From Sphingomonas aerolata (GTDB lineage: Bacteria > Pseudomonadota > Alphaproteobacteria > Sphingomonadales > Sphingomonadaceae): DNA of 64,000 nucleotides. The DNA lies in NCBI RefSeq assembly GCF_003046295.1, contig NZ_PZZN01000001.1, positions 950,812 through 1,014,811 on the forward strand. The letters run 5' to 3'. Below, in pieces: positions 17,944 to 25,725 of this stretch; the first letter of the stretch is position 1; each line of letters begins with the position of its first letter. The notes beneath the pieces were generated by a model that was not told the DNA's origin, searched no databases, and saw only the letters and a list, made by a program, of their open reading frames with translations. The translations under genes were made by a program, and so were the position numbers.

Positions 17944-18725
17944 GCATCACCGCCGCCCACCCGTCGGACGCGATGAAGCGCCAGATGCGGATCGGCGTGT
18001 CGCTGTCCGCCGCGATCATGGTCGCGTGGCTCGCCATCCACATCACCGGCATCTTCTTCTGGCAGTGGAGCCTCGCGACGCTGCCGATCGCGATCCTGAT
18101 GGTCCTCGTCCAGACCTGGCTCTCCACCGGGCTGTTCATCGTCGCGCATGATTCGATGCATGGGGCGCTCGCGCCCGAGCATCCAAGGCTGAACCGGGCG
18201 ATCGGCGCGACCTGTCTCTCGCTCTATGCCTGCCTGTCCTATGCGTCGCTGCTCCCGCAGCATCATCTCCACCACAAGCAGACCGGACGCGCCGGCGATC
18301 CCGATTTCCATGGCGGCGACCCGCGGCTGACCCGCTGGTTCCTGCAGTTCTTCAAGACCTATTATTCGCACGGCCAGATCATCCGCATCACATTGGTGGC
18401 GCTGGTCTATACGTTGCTGCTCGGCGCCCCGCTCGGCAACATCGTGATCTTCTGGGCGCTGCCCGCGCTCGGCGCGGTCGCGCAGCTGTTCGTCTTCGGC
18501 ACCTGGCTGCCGCACCGCGAGCGCGACCTGCCCTTCGCAGATACCCACCGCGCGCACAGCCTCGACATCGGACCCGCGCTGTCGCTGATGACCTGCTTCC
18601 ACTTCGGCGGCTATCATCACGAACATCATCTCTCGCCGGGCACGCCGTGGTGGGGGCTGCCCGCACGGCGGCGTGCGCTTGCGGTTCGCGCCGCCGACCG
18701 CCGCGGTGTAGAGGACCCCGCATGA
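17940..18725 (+). CDS. crtW: Beta-carotene 4-ketolase
   Basis: The 261-residue membrane protein of the fatty-acid-desaturase superfamily has three histidine boxes: HDSMHG, HHLHHKQTG and FGGYHHEHHLSPGTPWW. The last is characteristic of CrtW. It introduces 4-keto groups into beta-ionone rings, so with CrtZ it can make canthaxanthin-type and astaxanthin-type pigments. It is translationally coupled to crtZ (GTGA) and to the downstream desaturase-family gene (ATGA). Confidence 0.93.
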   Translation: MSITAAHPSDAMKRQMRIGVSLSAAIMVAWLAIHITGIFFWQWSLATLPIAILMVLVQTWLSTGLFIVAHDSMHGALAPEHPRLNRAIGATCLSLYACLSYASLLPQHHLHHKQTGRAGDPDFHGGDPRLTRWFLQFFKTYYSHGQIIRITLVALVYTLLLGAPLGNIVIFWALPALGAVAQLFVFGTWLPHRERDLPFADTHRAHSLDIGPALSLMTCFHFGGYHHEHHLSPGTPWWGLPARRRALAVRAADRRGVEDPA

Positions 18726-19477
18726 CGCTTGCCATCATCCTCTCCGCCATTGCGATGACCGTCATCGTCGGGGTCCGCTATCTGCTCGTGTCGGGCGCGT
18801 TCGCGTGGATCACGACGCGCAAGCATCCGGGGCTGTATCTTGGGCTCGATCCGCAGGTCCGGCGCGAGATCATCTGGAGCCTCGCCTCCGCCGCGCTCTA
18901 CGGCATCCCCGCCGGCGTCGTCGCCTGGGGCTGGCAGCATCGCGGCTGGACTGAGGTCTATGCCGATGTCCACGCCTATCCGCTCTGGTATCTCCCGGTC
19001 TCGGTGTTCGCCTATCTGCTTCTCCACGATGCCTGGTTCTACTGGACGCATCGCTGGATGCATCGCCCCGCCCCGTTCAAGCTCGCGCACGCGCTCCATC
19101 ACGCCAGCCGTCCGCCGACGGCATGGGCGGCGATGGCGTTCCACCCGATCGAGGCGCTGAGCGGCGCGATCGTCATTCCGCTGCTCGTCTTCTTCGTGCC
19201 GATCCACATCTACGGGCTGGGGGTCGTGCTGACGATCATGACGGTGATGGGCGTGACCAACCACATGGGGTGGGAGATCTTCCCGCGCTTCATGTGGAGC
19301 GGCCCCTTGGGTGGATGGCTGATCACCGCAAGCCATCATCAGCGCCATCACGAACTCTATGGCTGCAATTACGGCCTGTATTTCCGGCACTGGGACCGGC
19401 TGTGCCACACCGATCGCGGCGTCGGCGATTTCACGCGCGAACACGCCCGCGCCGCCCGGCGGGCCGATGCGGCCTGA
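18722..19477 (+). CDS. Sterol desaturase / fatty acid hydroxylase superfamily protein, candidate carotenoid 2,2'-hydroxylase (CrtG-like)
   Basis: The 251-residue membrane protein has about five hydrophobic segments. Histidine motifs HDAWFYWTHRWMH, HALHH and HHQRHH with H on both sides define the superfamily's di-iron site. It overlaps crtW by 4 nt, so it belongs to the same operon. Known 2,2'-beta-ionone-ring hydroxylases (CrtG) work after CrtZ/CrtW in related bacteria and, as I recall, belong to this superfamily, which makes that role the leading hypothesis. Lipid or sphingolipid hydroxylation is the alternative. A hairpin follows about 60 nt downstream. Confidence 0.8.
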   Translation: MTLAIILSAIAMTVIVGVRYLLVSGAFAWITTRKHPGLYLGLDPQVRREIIWSLASAALYGIPAGVVAWGWQHRGWTEVYADVHAYPLWYLPVSVFAYLLLHDAWFYWTHRWMHRPAPFKLAHALHHASRPPTAWAAMAFHPIEALSGAIVIPLLVFFVPIHIYGLGVVLTIMTVMGVTNHMGWEIFPRFMWSGPLGGWLITASHHQRHHELYGCNYGLYFRHWDRLCHTDRGVGDFTREHARAARRADAA

Positions 19478-19537
19478 CCGGCCCGCAGTGCGATAGGCGA
19501 CGCCAGCGGCGCCCGGCTCACAGTCCCCGAACGCAAA

Positions 19538-19567
19538 AAGGGCATCCGGGTCGCCCCGGATGCCCTT
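19538..19567 (-). terminator. Intrinsic terminator of the small lipoprotein gene
   Basis: A 13-bp perfect stem (AAGGGCATCCGGG on the plus strand) closes a TCGC tetraloop. Read on the minus strand it is followed by TTTTTGCG. It lies 58 nt past the lipoprotein stop and may also stop transcription of the crtZ operon arriving from the other side, where its tail is less U-rich. Confidence 0.85.
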
Positions 19568-19624
19568 CTCTGCACGTCGCTCGGGGTCGCAGGCAGCTTG
19601 GCCCGCGCCCCTGAGCGTTGTGGC

Positions 19625-19894
19625 TCAGATACCGTTCGACAGATTGGTATCCGCGTCGTTGGTGCGCATGTCTTCAGCCTGGTTCTGGCCGGTCGCACGC
19701 ACCGCGTCAGCCTTGTTCTCGAGGCTTTCTTCCGCTGCTTCGTTGCCCGTGAGGTCGGCAGCGTCCTCGAGGTTGTCAGCGACCGCCTCGGTGTTCGACT
19801 CGATGTTGTCGGCTGCCTGCTCGCGCGGGCTGGTGTTGCAAGCTGCGAGCGAGAACAGGCCGGCAGCGACGGCGACAGCGAAAATCTTCTTCAT
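19625..19894 (-). CDS. Small predicted lipoprotein
   Basis: The 89-residue protein starts MKKIFAVAVAAGLFSLAACN, a signal sequence with lipobox LAAC and Asn after the cysteine. The mature part is highly acidic and Ala/Asn/Asp-rich with no recognised domain, probably helical or disordered. The start is set by AGAGGG 6 nt upstream of the ATG; a longer frame adds an unlikely leader. A strong terminator follows. Similar short lipoproteins are common in sphingomonads; function unknown. Confidence 0.8.
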   Translation of the reverse strand: MKKIFAVAVAAGLFSLAACNTSPREQAADNIESNTEAVADNLEDAADLTGNEAAEESLENKADAVRATGQNQAEDMRTNDADTNLSNGI

Positions 19895-20099
19895 GATCAA
19901 CCCTCTTAGTGGTGCCACACGCATACACGACAACAGCCGATATTCAACGCCGATCCGTTAAGTGGGATATCGAAGCGCGGCGATGATCGAAGACGCCGGA
20001 CGTCAAAGTCGCGCCTGGCCCACCGCGCAAGCGGCCCGCTATCCCGCATCGGCACGCTACAATGGGAGGCACATCACCAATACGCTGCGGTGACGAAAA

Positions 20100-20192
20100 T
20101 GGCGGAGACGGAGGGATTCGAACCCTCGGTACCAGTAAACCCGGTACGGCGGTTTAGCAAACCGCTGGTTTCAGCCACTCACCCACGTCTCC
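20100..20192 (-). tRNA. tRNA-Ser(GCU)
   Basis: Reverse-complement cloverleaf: acceptor arm GGAGACG pairs with CGTCTCC, then discriminator G and encoded CCA. The anticodon arm reads CGGTTTGCTAAACCG with anticodon GCT at 20156-20158. A long variable arm (class II) precedes the T arm GAGGGTTCGAATCCCTC. Length 93 nt. Confidence 0.97.
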
Positions 20193-20354
20193 GGCTGCAG
20201 CAGATGCGGGGCTATAGCGAGGGTCTGCGGCGGGGGCAACCGTCGTTACGCGGGTACCGGACGCGAATTCGACTCTTCCCGCCGTTTCATTCATTGCGGG
20301 GTCAGGCGGGGGTTTGTTAACTCACGCGCACTCGGCATTGGGGAAGATAGCATC

Positions 20355-21104
20355 ATGCGCAGTTTCTGGCTTGGCCTCGGCGCCTTCGCAGCGTCGATCG
20401 CGAGCAGCGCGCCCGCACAGGTCCGCACGATCGATCCCAACCAGGCGATCGACGGGGATCTCGCGCCCCAGACCAGCACCACCCCATCGCGGGGGCAGCA
20501 GGTCCCCGACCAGCGCTATCCGGAGCCCGCGCCGGTCGAGCCGGTCCAGCCCGCCGCGCCGCCCCCGCCCGCGGCTGGCCCCGGTGCGACGACGCGCGCG
20601 GAGGCGACGATGAGCGCCGCCGACACCTATGAGCGCGACGACCTGCTCGCCGCGGGCGAAGGCGTCTTCGGCAAGGGCGCGGCCGGGCTCGGCGGCATCC
20701 TCGAGAACATCCTGAAGGACCAGGGCCAGCCCAATGCCTATATCGCCGGCCGCGAGGCGTCGGGCGCGTTCATCCTCGGCGTGCGTTATGGCTCGGGGTT
20801 GATGAACCACAAGGTCGAAGGCGAGAAGCCGGTCTACTGGACCGGGCCGTCGGTCGGCTTCGACGTCGGCGGCGACGCGAACAAGGTGTTCGTGCTGGTC
20901 TACAACCTCTACGACACCGAGGAGCTCTACAAGCGCTTCCCCGCGGTCGAGGGCCGGCTCTATCTCGTCGGCGGATTCGCCGCGACCTATCTCCGCCGCG
21001 GCAACGTCGTCCTGATCCCGATCCGGCTCGGCGTCGGCTGGCGCGCGGGCGTGAACGTCGGGTACATGAACATCACCCACAAAAGCAGGTGGCTGCCGTT
21101 TTAA
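20355..21104 (+). CDS. eipA: EipA/DUF1134 envelope integrity protein
   Basis: The 249-residue protein has an N-terminal signal peptide (LGLGAFAASIASSAPAQ) and a Pro-rich disordered linker (residues about 45-80). The DUF1134 domain follows, with LGGILENILKDQGQPNAYIAG, ASGAFILGVRYGSG and VFVLVYNLYDTEELY. In Brucella and Caulobacter, EipA is a periplasmic protein needed for envelope integrity. It is preceded by GGGGAAG and stands alone between tRNA-Ser and a small hypothetical gene. Confidence 0.9.
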   Translation: MRSFWLGLGAFAASIASSAPAQVRTIDPNQAIDGDLAPQTSTTPSRGQQVPDQRYPEPAPVEPVQPAAPPPPAAGPGATTRAEATMSAADTYERDDLLAAGEGVFGKGAAGLGGILENILKDQGQPNAYIAGREASGAFILGVRYGSGLMNHKVEGEKPVYWTGPSVGFDVGGDANKVFVLVYNLYDTEELYKRFPAVEGRLYLVGGFAATYLRRGNVVLIPIRLGVGWRAGVNVGYMNITHKSRWLPF

Positions 21105-21266
21105 GGCGCAGCGCGGCGAGCGGCAACGCCCGCTCGACTCGCGCAAGCCCGGCCGGCGGCGCGTAGCGCCGTCCGACGACGCGGGCTTTGCCCGCGGCGC
21201 GGCGCCAAACCACGGGAGAACAGCCCCCGGTAGCGCCCACCCCCACAATCGCCTAACGCCACGCGA

Positions 21267-21617
21267 ATGGCCAAACCCGACCGCCTCGCCCGTCTCGACG
21301 CCCAGCGCGAGGATCTCGAAACCGAGTATCGCGCGACGCTGATCGCCGCGCTGGAGAAGACCGCGAACGGCGCGCTCGGGCTGTTCGACCGCAGCAGCGA
21401 CCGCCGCGTCCGCACCGCGATCGCCCCGACGATCGCCGCGCTGACCGAGATGGGCACCGAGATCGACGCGATGCGCGACCGGCTGATGCTCGATCCGTTC
21501 GCGCTCCACCGCGACTTCTTCGCCGCACGCGGGCCGGTCAGCGCGAGTGCGCCCGGCGAGCAGAAAGAGGCGCGGCTCTGGCTCGACCGACTCGCACAGG
21601 AGGATCCGGCGAACTGA
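21267..21617 (+). CDS. Conserved hypothetical protein
   Basis: The 116-residue protein is charged and helical, with no signal peptide or TM segment. Heptad-like sequence (LARLDAQREDLETEYRATLI and MGTEIDAMRDRLML) suggests a coiled coil. I do not recognise a family. The ATG lies about 160 nt after eipA, and a B-type palindromic repeat begins just after the stop. Coding bias matches neighbouring genes, which supports reality. Confidence 0.6.
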   Translation: MAKPDRLARLDAQREDLETEYRATLIAALEKTANGALGLFDRSSDRRVRTAIAPTIAALTEMGTEIDAMRDRLMLDPFALHRDFFAARGPVSASAPGEQKEARLWLDRLAQEDPAN

Positions 21618-21625
21618 CCCCCACC

Positions 21626-21705
21626 GTCATCCTGACGAACGTCAGGATCCAGAGCCAGGCAGGACAACGCATGTAACCCTGGATCCTGACTTTCGTCAGG
21701 ATGAC
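21626..21705. repeat. Family B palindromic repeat, full copy (B1)
   Basis: Two inverted arms, GTCATCCTGACGAACGTCAG and CTGACTTTCGTCAGGATGAC, flank a central spacer bordered by ATCCAGAG and CTGGATC. It lies between the hypothetical gene and pyrC, both of which end towards it. Copies recur at five other places in the window. Confidence 0.9.
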
Positions 21706-21731
21706 GGGAGAAGGGAAACGGACGGCGTGCC

Positions 21732-22766
21732 TTACCCCGCGAACCGCCACCCAGCATCAGTCCCCGCCAGGAACGGCACGACCGACGTATCCCCCTCCCC
21801 GACCCGCTCGGGCACCATCACGCTCTCGCGCACCAAAGTCACCGTCCCCTCGTTCAGCGGCAGCCCGTAGAAGCGCGCGCCGTTCTCCGACGCGAACCCC
21901 TCGAACCGGTCGATCGCGCCCTCCGCGTCGAACACGCCGAGATACGCCTCGAGCGCGAACGGCGCGTTGAAGATCCCCGCACAGCCGCAGCCCGATTCCT
22001 TCGCGCCCACGACATGCGGCGCGCTGTCAGTGCCGAGGAAGAAGCGCGGGGATCCCGACACCGCGGCCTTCCGCACCGCCAGCCGGTGGGTCTCGCGCTT
22101 GAGCACGGGCAGGCAATAGGCGTGCGGCCGAAGCCCGCCGTCGAACAGCGCGTTGCGGTTGATCAGCAGATGCTGCGGGGTGATCGTCGCGGCGATCGGA
22201 TGGTCCGCCTCGGTCACGAACGCCGCGGCCTCGGCGGTGGTGATGTGCTCGAGCACGATCTTCAGCCCCGGATAGTCGCGCGTCAGCGGCGTCAGGATGC
22301 GTTCAACGAACACCGCCTCGCGGTCGAAGATGTCGATCGACTTGTCGGTCACCTCGCCATGGATCAGCAGCGGCATGCCGATCCGCTGCAGCGTCTCGAG
22401 CACGCCGGTCAGCGCGCGGATATCGGTGACGCCGTGCGCCGAATTGGTCGTCGCATGCGCGGGGTAGAGCTTGCACGCGGTGAACACGCCCTCGGCATGG
22501 CCGCGCGCGATCTCGGCGGGATCGGTGCCGTCGGTCAGATAGCAGGTCATCAGCGGCGTGAAATCGGCACCCCCGACCGCCGCGAGGATCCGCTCGCGAT
22601 AGGCGCTTGCGGCCGCGATCGTCGTCACCGGCGGGGTGAGGTTGGGCATGATGATCGCGCGCGCGAACTGCCGCGCACTGTGCGGCGCGACCGCGTCCAG
22701 CATCGCGCCGTCGCGCAGATGGAGATGCCAGTCGTCGGGGCGGCGGATCGTGATGCTGTCGGTCAT
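21732..22766 (-). CDS. pyrC: Dihydroorotase (PyrC type)
   Basis: The 344-residue protein has the zinc-binding motif DDWHLHLRDG at the N-terminus and further metal ligands in IHGEV, LEHITT and FLGTDSAPH, a layout typical of class II (E. coli PyrC-like) dihydroorotases. It makes dihydroorotate from carbamoyl aspartate in pyrimidine synthesis. K in ACKLYPAHAT is the likely carboxylated lysine. It is divergent from ygfZ across an 82-bp region. Confidence 0.95.
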   Translation of the reverse strand: MTDSITIRRPDDWHLHLRDGAMLDAVAPHSARQFARAIIMPNLTPPVTTIAAASAYRERILAAVGGADFTPLMTCYLTDGTDPAEIARGHAEGVFTACKLYPAHATTNSAHGVTDIRALTGVLETLQRIGMPLLIHGEVTDKSIDIFDREAVFVERILTPLTRDYPGLKIVLEHITTAEAAAFVTEADHPIAATITPQHLLINRNALFDGGLRPHAYCLPVLKRETHRLAVRKAAVSGSPRFFLGTDSAPHVVGAKESGCGCAGIFNAPFALEAYLGVFDAEGAIDRFEGFASENGARFYGLPLNEGTVTLVRESVMVPERVGEGDTSVVPFLAGTDAGWRFAG

Positions 22767-22848
22767 GCGCCCTCCTACCGACGCGCGCCGGGCGACGCCA
22801 GACGGTTGCGCGCCTTGGAAATCGCCGGGCGCGCACTAGGTGAAGGAG

Positions 22849-23601
22849 ATGACCCAGACCGACAGCGCAACCCTTCTCGCCGACCGCGCGGTGCTGCGCA
22901 TCGCGGGCGAGGACGTCCGCGGCTTCCTGCAGGGGCTGGTGACCGCCGACACCGCGTTGCTCGCGCCCGGCGCGCCCGCCTGGGCCGCTTTGCTGTCGCC
23001 GCAGGGCAAGGTGCTGTTCGACTTCCTCCTCTGGGCGGATGGTGCCGACGTGCTGGTCGATGTCGAGGCGTCGCAGGCCGAGGCATTGGCGAAGCGGCTG
23101 ACGCTCTACCGCCTGCGCCGCGCGATCACGATCGCCCCCGACCCGCTGCACGTCCACTGGTCGCCGACGGGGACTGAGGGCAGCCCCGACCCGCGGCTTC
23201 CCGCGCTCGGCCACCGCTGGCTCGCCCCCGCGGACGCAGCGGCAGGCGATGCCGCGCCCGCCTGGCACGCGCACCGGTTGTCGCTCGGCGTGACCGAAGG
23301 CGTCGCCGAGCTCGGCAATGGCGAGACGCTCTGGCTCGAATGCAACGCGCGCGAGCTGAACGGCGTCAGCTTCACCAAGGGCTGCTATGTCGGCCAGGAG
23401 AACACCGCGCGGATGCACCACCGTTCGAAGGTCAACCGCCGCCTCGTCGTCGCGCCCTTCACCGAACCGAGCAGCCGCACCCGCGTCACCTATCCCGACC
23501 TCGCCCTGATGATCGACCACCGCCGCACCGACGCCCTCGGCGACGCCCTCATCCCCACCTGGCTCGCCCCGGCGCTGGCGGAAGACGACCCCACCGGCTG
23601 A
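22849..23601 (+). CDS. ygfZ: Folate-binding YgfZ/GcvT-like Fe-S cluster assembly/repair protein
   Basis: The protein has about 250 residues. It carries the YgfZ signature KGCYVGQE in the C-terminal half, and the N-terminal block IAGEDVRGFLQGLVTADT is typical of tetrahydrofolate-binding GcvT relatives. It helps maintain Fe-S enzymes. The start is either the ATG given or a GTG at 22840. The AAGGAG just before the ATG has almost no spacing, so the upstream GTG remains possible. It overlaps no neighbour and is divergent from pyrC. Confidence 0.9.
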   Translation: MTQTDSATLLADRAVLRIAGEDVRGFLQGLVTADTALLAPGAPAWAALLSPQGKVLFDFLLWADGADVLVDVEASQAEALAKRLTLYRLRRAITIAPDPLHVHWSPTGTEGSPDPRLPALGHRWLAPADAAAGDAAPAWHAHRLSLGVTEGVAELGNGETLWLECNARELNGVSFTKGCYVGQENTARMHHRSKVNRRLVVAPFTEPSSRTRVTYPDLALMIDHRRTDALGDALIPTWLAPALAEDDPTG

Positions 23602-23625
23602 GGCAAACCACCCTCACCCCACACC

Positions 23626-23709
23626 CGTCATCCCGACGAACGTCAGGACCCAGGGTCACGAATGCTGGCGCTGCATGGCTCTGAATCCTGACTTTCGTCA
23701 GGATGACGA
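23626..23709. repeat. Family B palindromic repeat, full copy (B2)
   Basis: Arms GTCATCCCGACGAACGTCAG and CTGACTTTCGTCAGGATGAC flank a 46-nt spacer. It follows the ygfZ stop by about 25 nt. Confidence 0.9.
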
Positions 23710-23880
23710 GAGGGGGAGGTGCCGCTCGGCTCCGGGTCCTGACGCACGCACGACAGCACCCCCCGCGCGCAGCGCAACAACAATCCCGCCGCATCCTCCA
23801 CGCCGCCCATCCCAAGAGGCTCCGCGCCTCCGCGCCTCCGCGCGAACCAAACTTCTTCCCGCCCCAACGAACAGCAGACA
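23710..23880. other. Remainder of the 360-bp gap between ygfZ and ompA
   Basis: No credible gene. Around 23818-23848 there is a short imperfect tandem run of a CGCCTCCGCG unit, similar to common intergenic repeats of sphingomonads. The rest has no structure I can name. Confidence 0.5.
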
Positions 23881-23915
23881 AAAGAAAAGGGAGGCCGGCT
23901 CGCGCCGACCTCCCC
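23881..23915 (-). terminator. Intrinsic terminator of ompA
   Basis: Minus-strand hairpin GGGAGGTCGGC-GCGA-GCCGGCCTCCC (one wobble pair) followed by TTTTCTTTTG, 47 nt past the ompA stop. Confidence 0.9.
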
Positions 23916-23961
23916 GATCTTTTTCCCGCATCCGACCCCGAAGGACCGGAAGGCAGAAGTC

Positions 23962-25086
23962 TTACTGGCCCGAACCCGGACCGTAGGTGACTTCCACGCG
24001 ACGGTTCTGCACTTCGCGCACGCCATCGGCGGTGTCGACGCGCGGACGGCTCTCACCGAACGCTTCGGTCGAGATCACGCCATCCGGGATCGCATGCGAC
24101 GACAGATAGGCGCGGACGCCGTCTGCACGACGCTGCGAGAGACCGACGTTGTACGACGCCGAACCCGACTTATCGGCGTGGCCTGCCAGCATGACCTGTG
24201 CGTTGCCGCACGACTGATACTGCGTGACGGCGTTGTCGAGGATCGACGCAGCCTCAGGCGTGATGTCCGACTTGTCCCACTCGAAGAACACGATGAACGG
24301 ACCAGGCGAGCAAACGACCTCGACCGGCGCCGGCGGCGGCGGGGGAGCCATCGGCTCGGGTGCCGGCGGCGGGGGAGGAGGTGCCATCGGCTCGGCAGGG
24401 GCGCCGAAGTTGTACGTCACACCACCAAGGATGCTGTGCGAACGGTAACGACCGTCGAACAAGCGGTTGGTGTTGTCGACCAGCTTGACGTTCTCGGCGT
24501 TGAAGAAACGATACTTCAGCGTCGCGTCGATGTGGTCGGTCAGCGGTGCACGGATACCGGCGAGGCCCTGATAGGCGAACACGGTGTCCGAATCGTTCAG
24601 GAACGAACCGTTGTTGTTGAGGGCGTAGTTCGCCTTGACGCGAGCAACACCGACACCACCGCCGACAAAGCCCTGGATGCCGTCATCCGGACCGAAGTCC
24701 AGCAGGCCGTTCAGCATGAAGCTGAGTGCCGACGAAGAACCGCCAGCATAGTCATAGTTGTTGGCCGGTGCGTTGACGAGTGCGCCTGCACCCGTGAAAG
24801 CTGGCGTGGTCGTGGTCGACGAATAGCCGTCCACAGTAGCCTTGCGGTAACCGACTTCGGTTTCGAGGCGGAAGCCACCGAAATCGTAGCCCATGACTGC
24901 GTCGACGTCATAACCATAGTCATGGTCGACCGAACCGGCATTGTTCAGAGCACCGATGTCGTAATCGATGTCTTCAACGATCATCGCACCGCCTTCGATG
25001 CCAACGTACCACGACTTGTCGCGGGCGAGGGCAGGAGTGGCGAGTGCGGTGGAGGCGAGTGCCAGAACGACGGCAAGCTTCCGCAT
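23962..25086 (-). CDS. OmpA-family outer-membrane porin
   Basis: The 374-residue protein has a signal peptide (LAVVLALASTALATPALA), an eight-strand OmpA-like barrel to about residue 225 (YVGIEGGAMI to ILGGVTYNF) and a Pro-rich hinge (APPPPPPAPEPMAPPPPP). The C-terminal OmpA/Pal peptidoglycan-binding domain follows, with VFFEWDKSDIT, LAGHADKSGSASYNVGLSQR and NRRVEVTYG. It links outer membrane and cell wall. RBS AGGGG precedes the ATG, and a clear terminator follows. The 118 bp upstream (25087-25204) hold no gene and should contain its promoter. Confidence 0.95.
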   Translation of the reverse strand: MRKLAVVLALASTALATPALARDKSWYVGIEGGAMIVEDIDYDIGALNNAGSVDHDYGYDVDAVMGYDFGGFRLETEVGYRKATVDGYSSTTTTPAFTGAGALVNAPANNYDYAGGSSSALSFMLNGLLDFGPDDGIQGFVGGGVGVARVKANYALNNNGSFLNDSDTVFAYQGLAGIRAPLTDHIDATLKYRFFNAENVKLVDNTNRLFDGRYRSHSILGGVTYNFGAPAEPMAPPPPPPAPEPMAPPPPPAPVEVVCSPGPFIVFFEWDKSDITPEAASILDNAVTQYQSCGNAQVMLAGHADKSGSASYNVGLSQRRADGVRAYLSSHAIPDGVISTEAFGESRPRVDTADGVREVQNRRVEVTYGPGSGQ

Positions 25087-25204
25087 ATAAATCCCCTTTC
25101 ATGAGTGTCACACGGACATCGCAAACTCCCTATCCTTCGGCTTGTTTCCACGCAAGCGCACAAAAGTTCGAGGTGTTGCTGGAACGCCACAGTTTTTAGA
25201 GTGT

Positions 25205-25708
25205 TTAGGCGGCGATCAATCCGTGGCTCCTCAATAGCACCAGAACGGCGGAAAGTGTAGCCCGGGCGGACGTATCGACCACGGCTCCACCGACCGGATC
25301 GGCAATTGCCGCGCCTTGCGCGCCGACCACCTTGTTACCACCGATCACGACTCGCCCGCCGGTGATATCGGCGGCTGTCCAGCCCGCCCCGTCATGGCGG
25401 ATCAGCGTCGCCAGATCCTCGCGCCACACCGTCATGCCGGCCCGCGGCGCGGCGAACCGCCAGCCCCCCGGCGTCCAGCCCGCCAGCGCCTGCGCGTGGG
25501 GGCCCCAGTCCCCGGTCGGCGCGGCCCCGACGATCCAGCACGCCCCGGTCGCGGGCGTGGCCGGCGGCACGTTCAGCCCGACCGTGACCACGCTCGGCTG
25601 GATCAGCAGATCGATCAGCGCGAGCGCCTCGTTATGCACGATCTCCTTCTGCGCCTGCCCCGGCTGCAGCAGCGGCAACCCCGTTCGCACGCTCGTCTCG
25701 TCCGTCAT
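25205..25708 (-). CDS. DUF2793 protein at the end of the GTA tail module
   Basis: The 167-residue protein has the DUF2793 pattern LPLLQPGQAQKEIVHNEALA near the N-terminus and GACWIVGAAPTGDWGPHA in the middle. The family is found at the distal end of alphaproteobacterial phage and GTA tail clusters and is thought to be a tail-fibre-associated protein. The ATG is preceded by a GAGGGGGAGA RBS and lies 17 nt after gp15. It is the last gene of the operon; an in-frame GTG one codon earlier is an alternative start. Confidence 0.85.
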   Translation of the reverse strand: MTDETSVRTGLPLLQPGQAQKEIVHNEALALIDLLIQPSVVTVGLNVPPATPATGACWIVGAAPTGDWGPHAQALAGWTPGGWRFAAPRAGMTVWREDLATLIRHDGAGWTAADITGGRVVIGGNKVVGAQGAAIADPVGGAVVDTSARATLSAVLVLLRSHGLIAA

Positions 25709-25725
25709 CACCACTCTCCCCCTCG

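Noticed and set aside
20290..20354. CtrA-type binding site upstream of eipA (GTTAACTCACG)
   Set aside because: Only one half of a TTAA-N7-TTAA site is present, so it does not meet the consensus.
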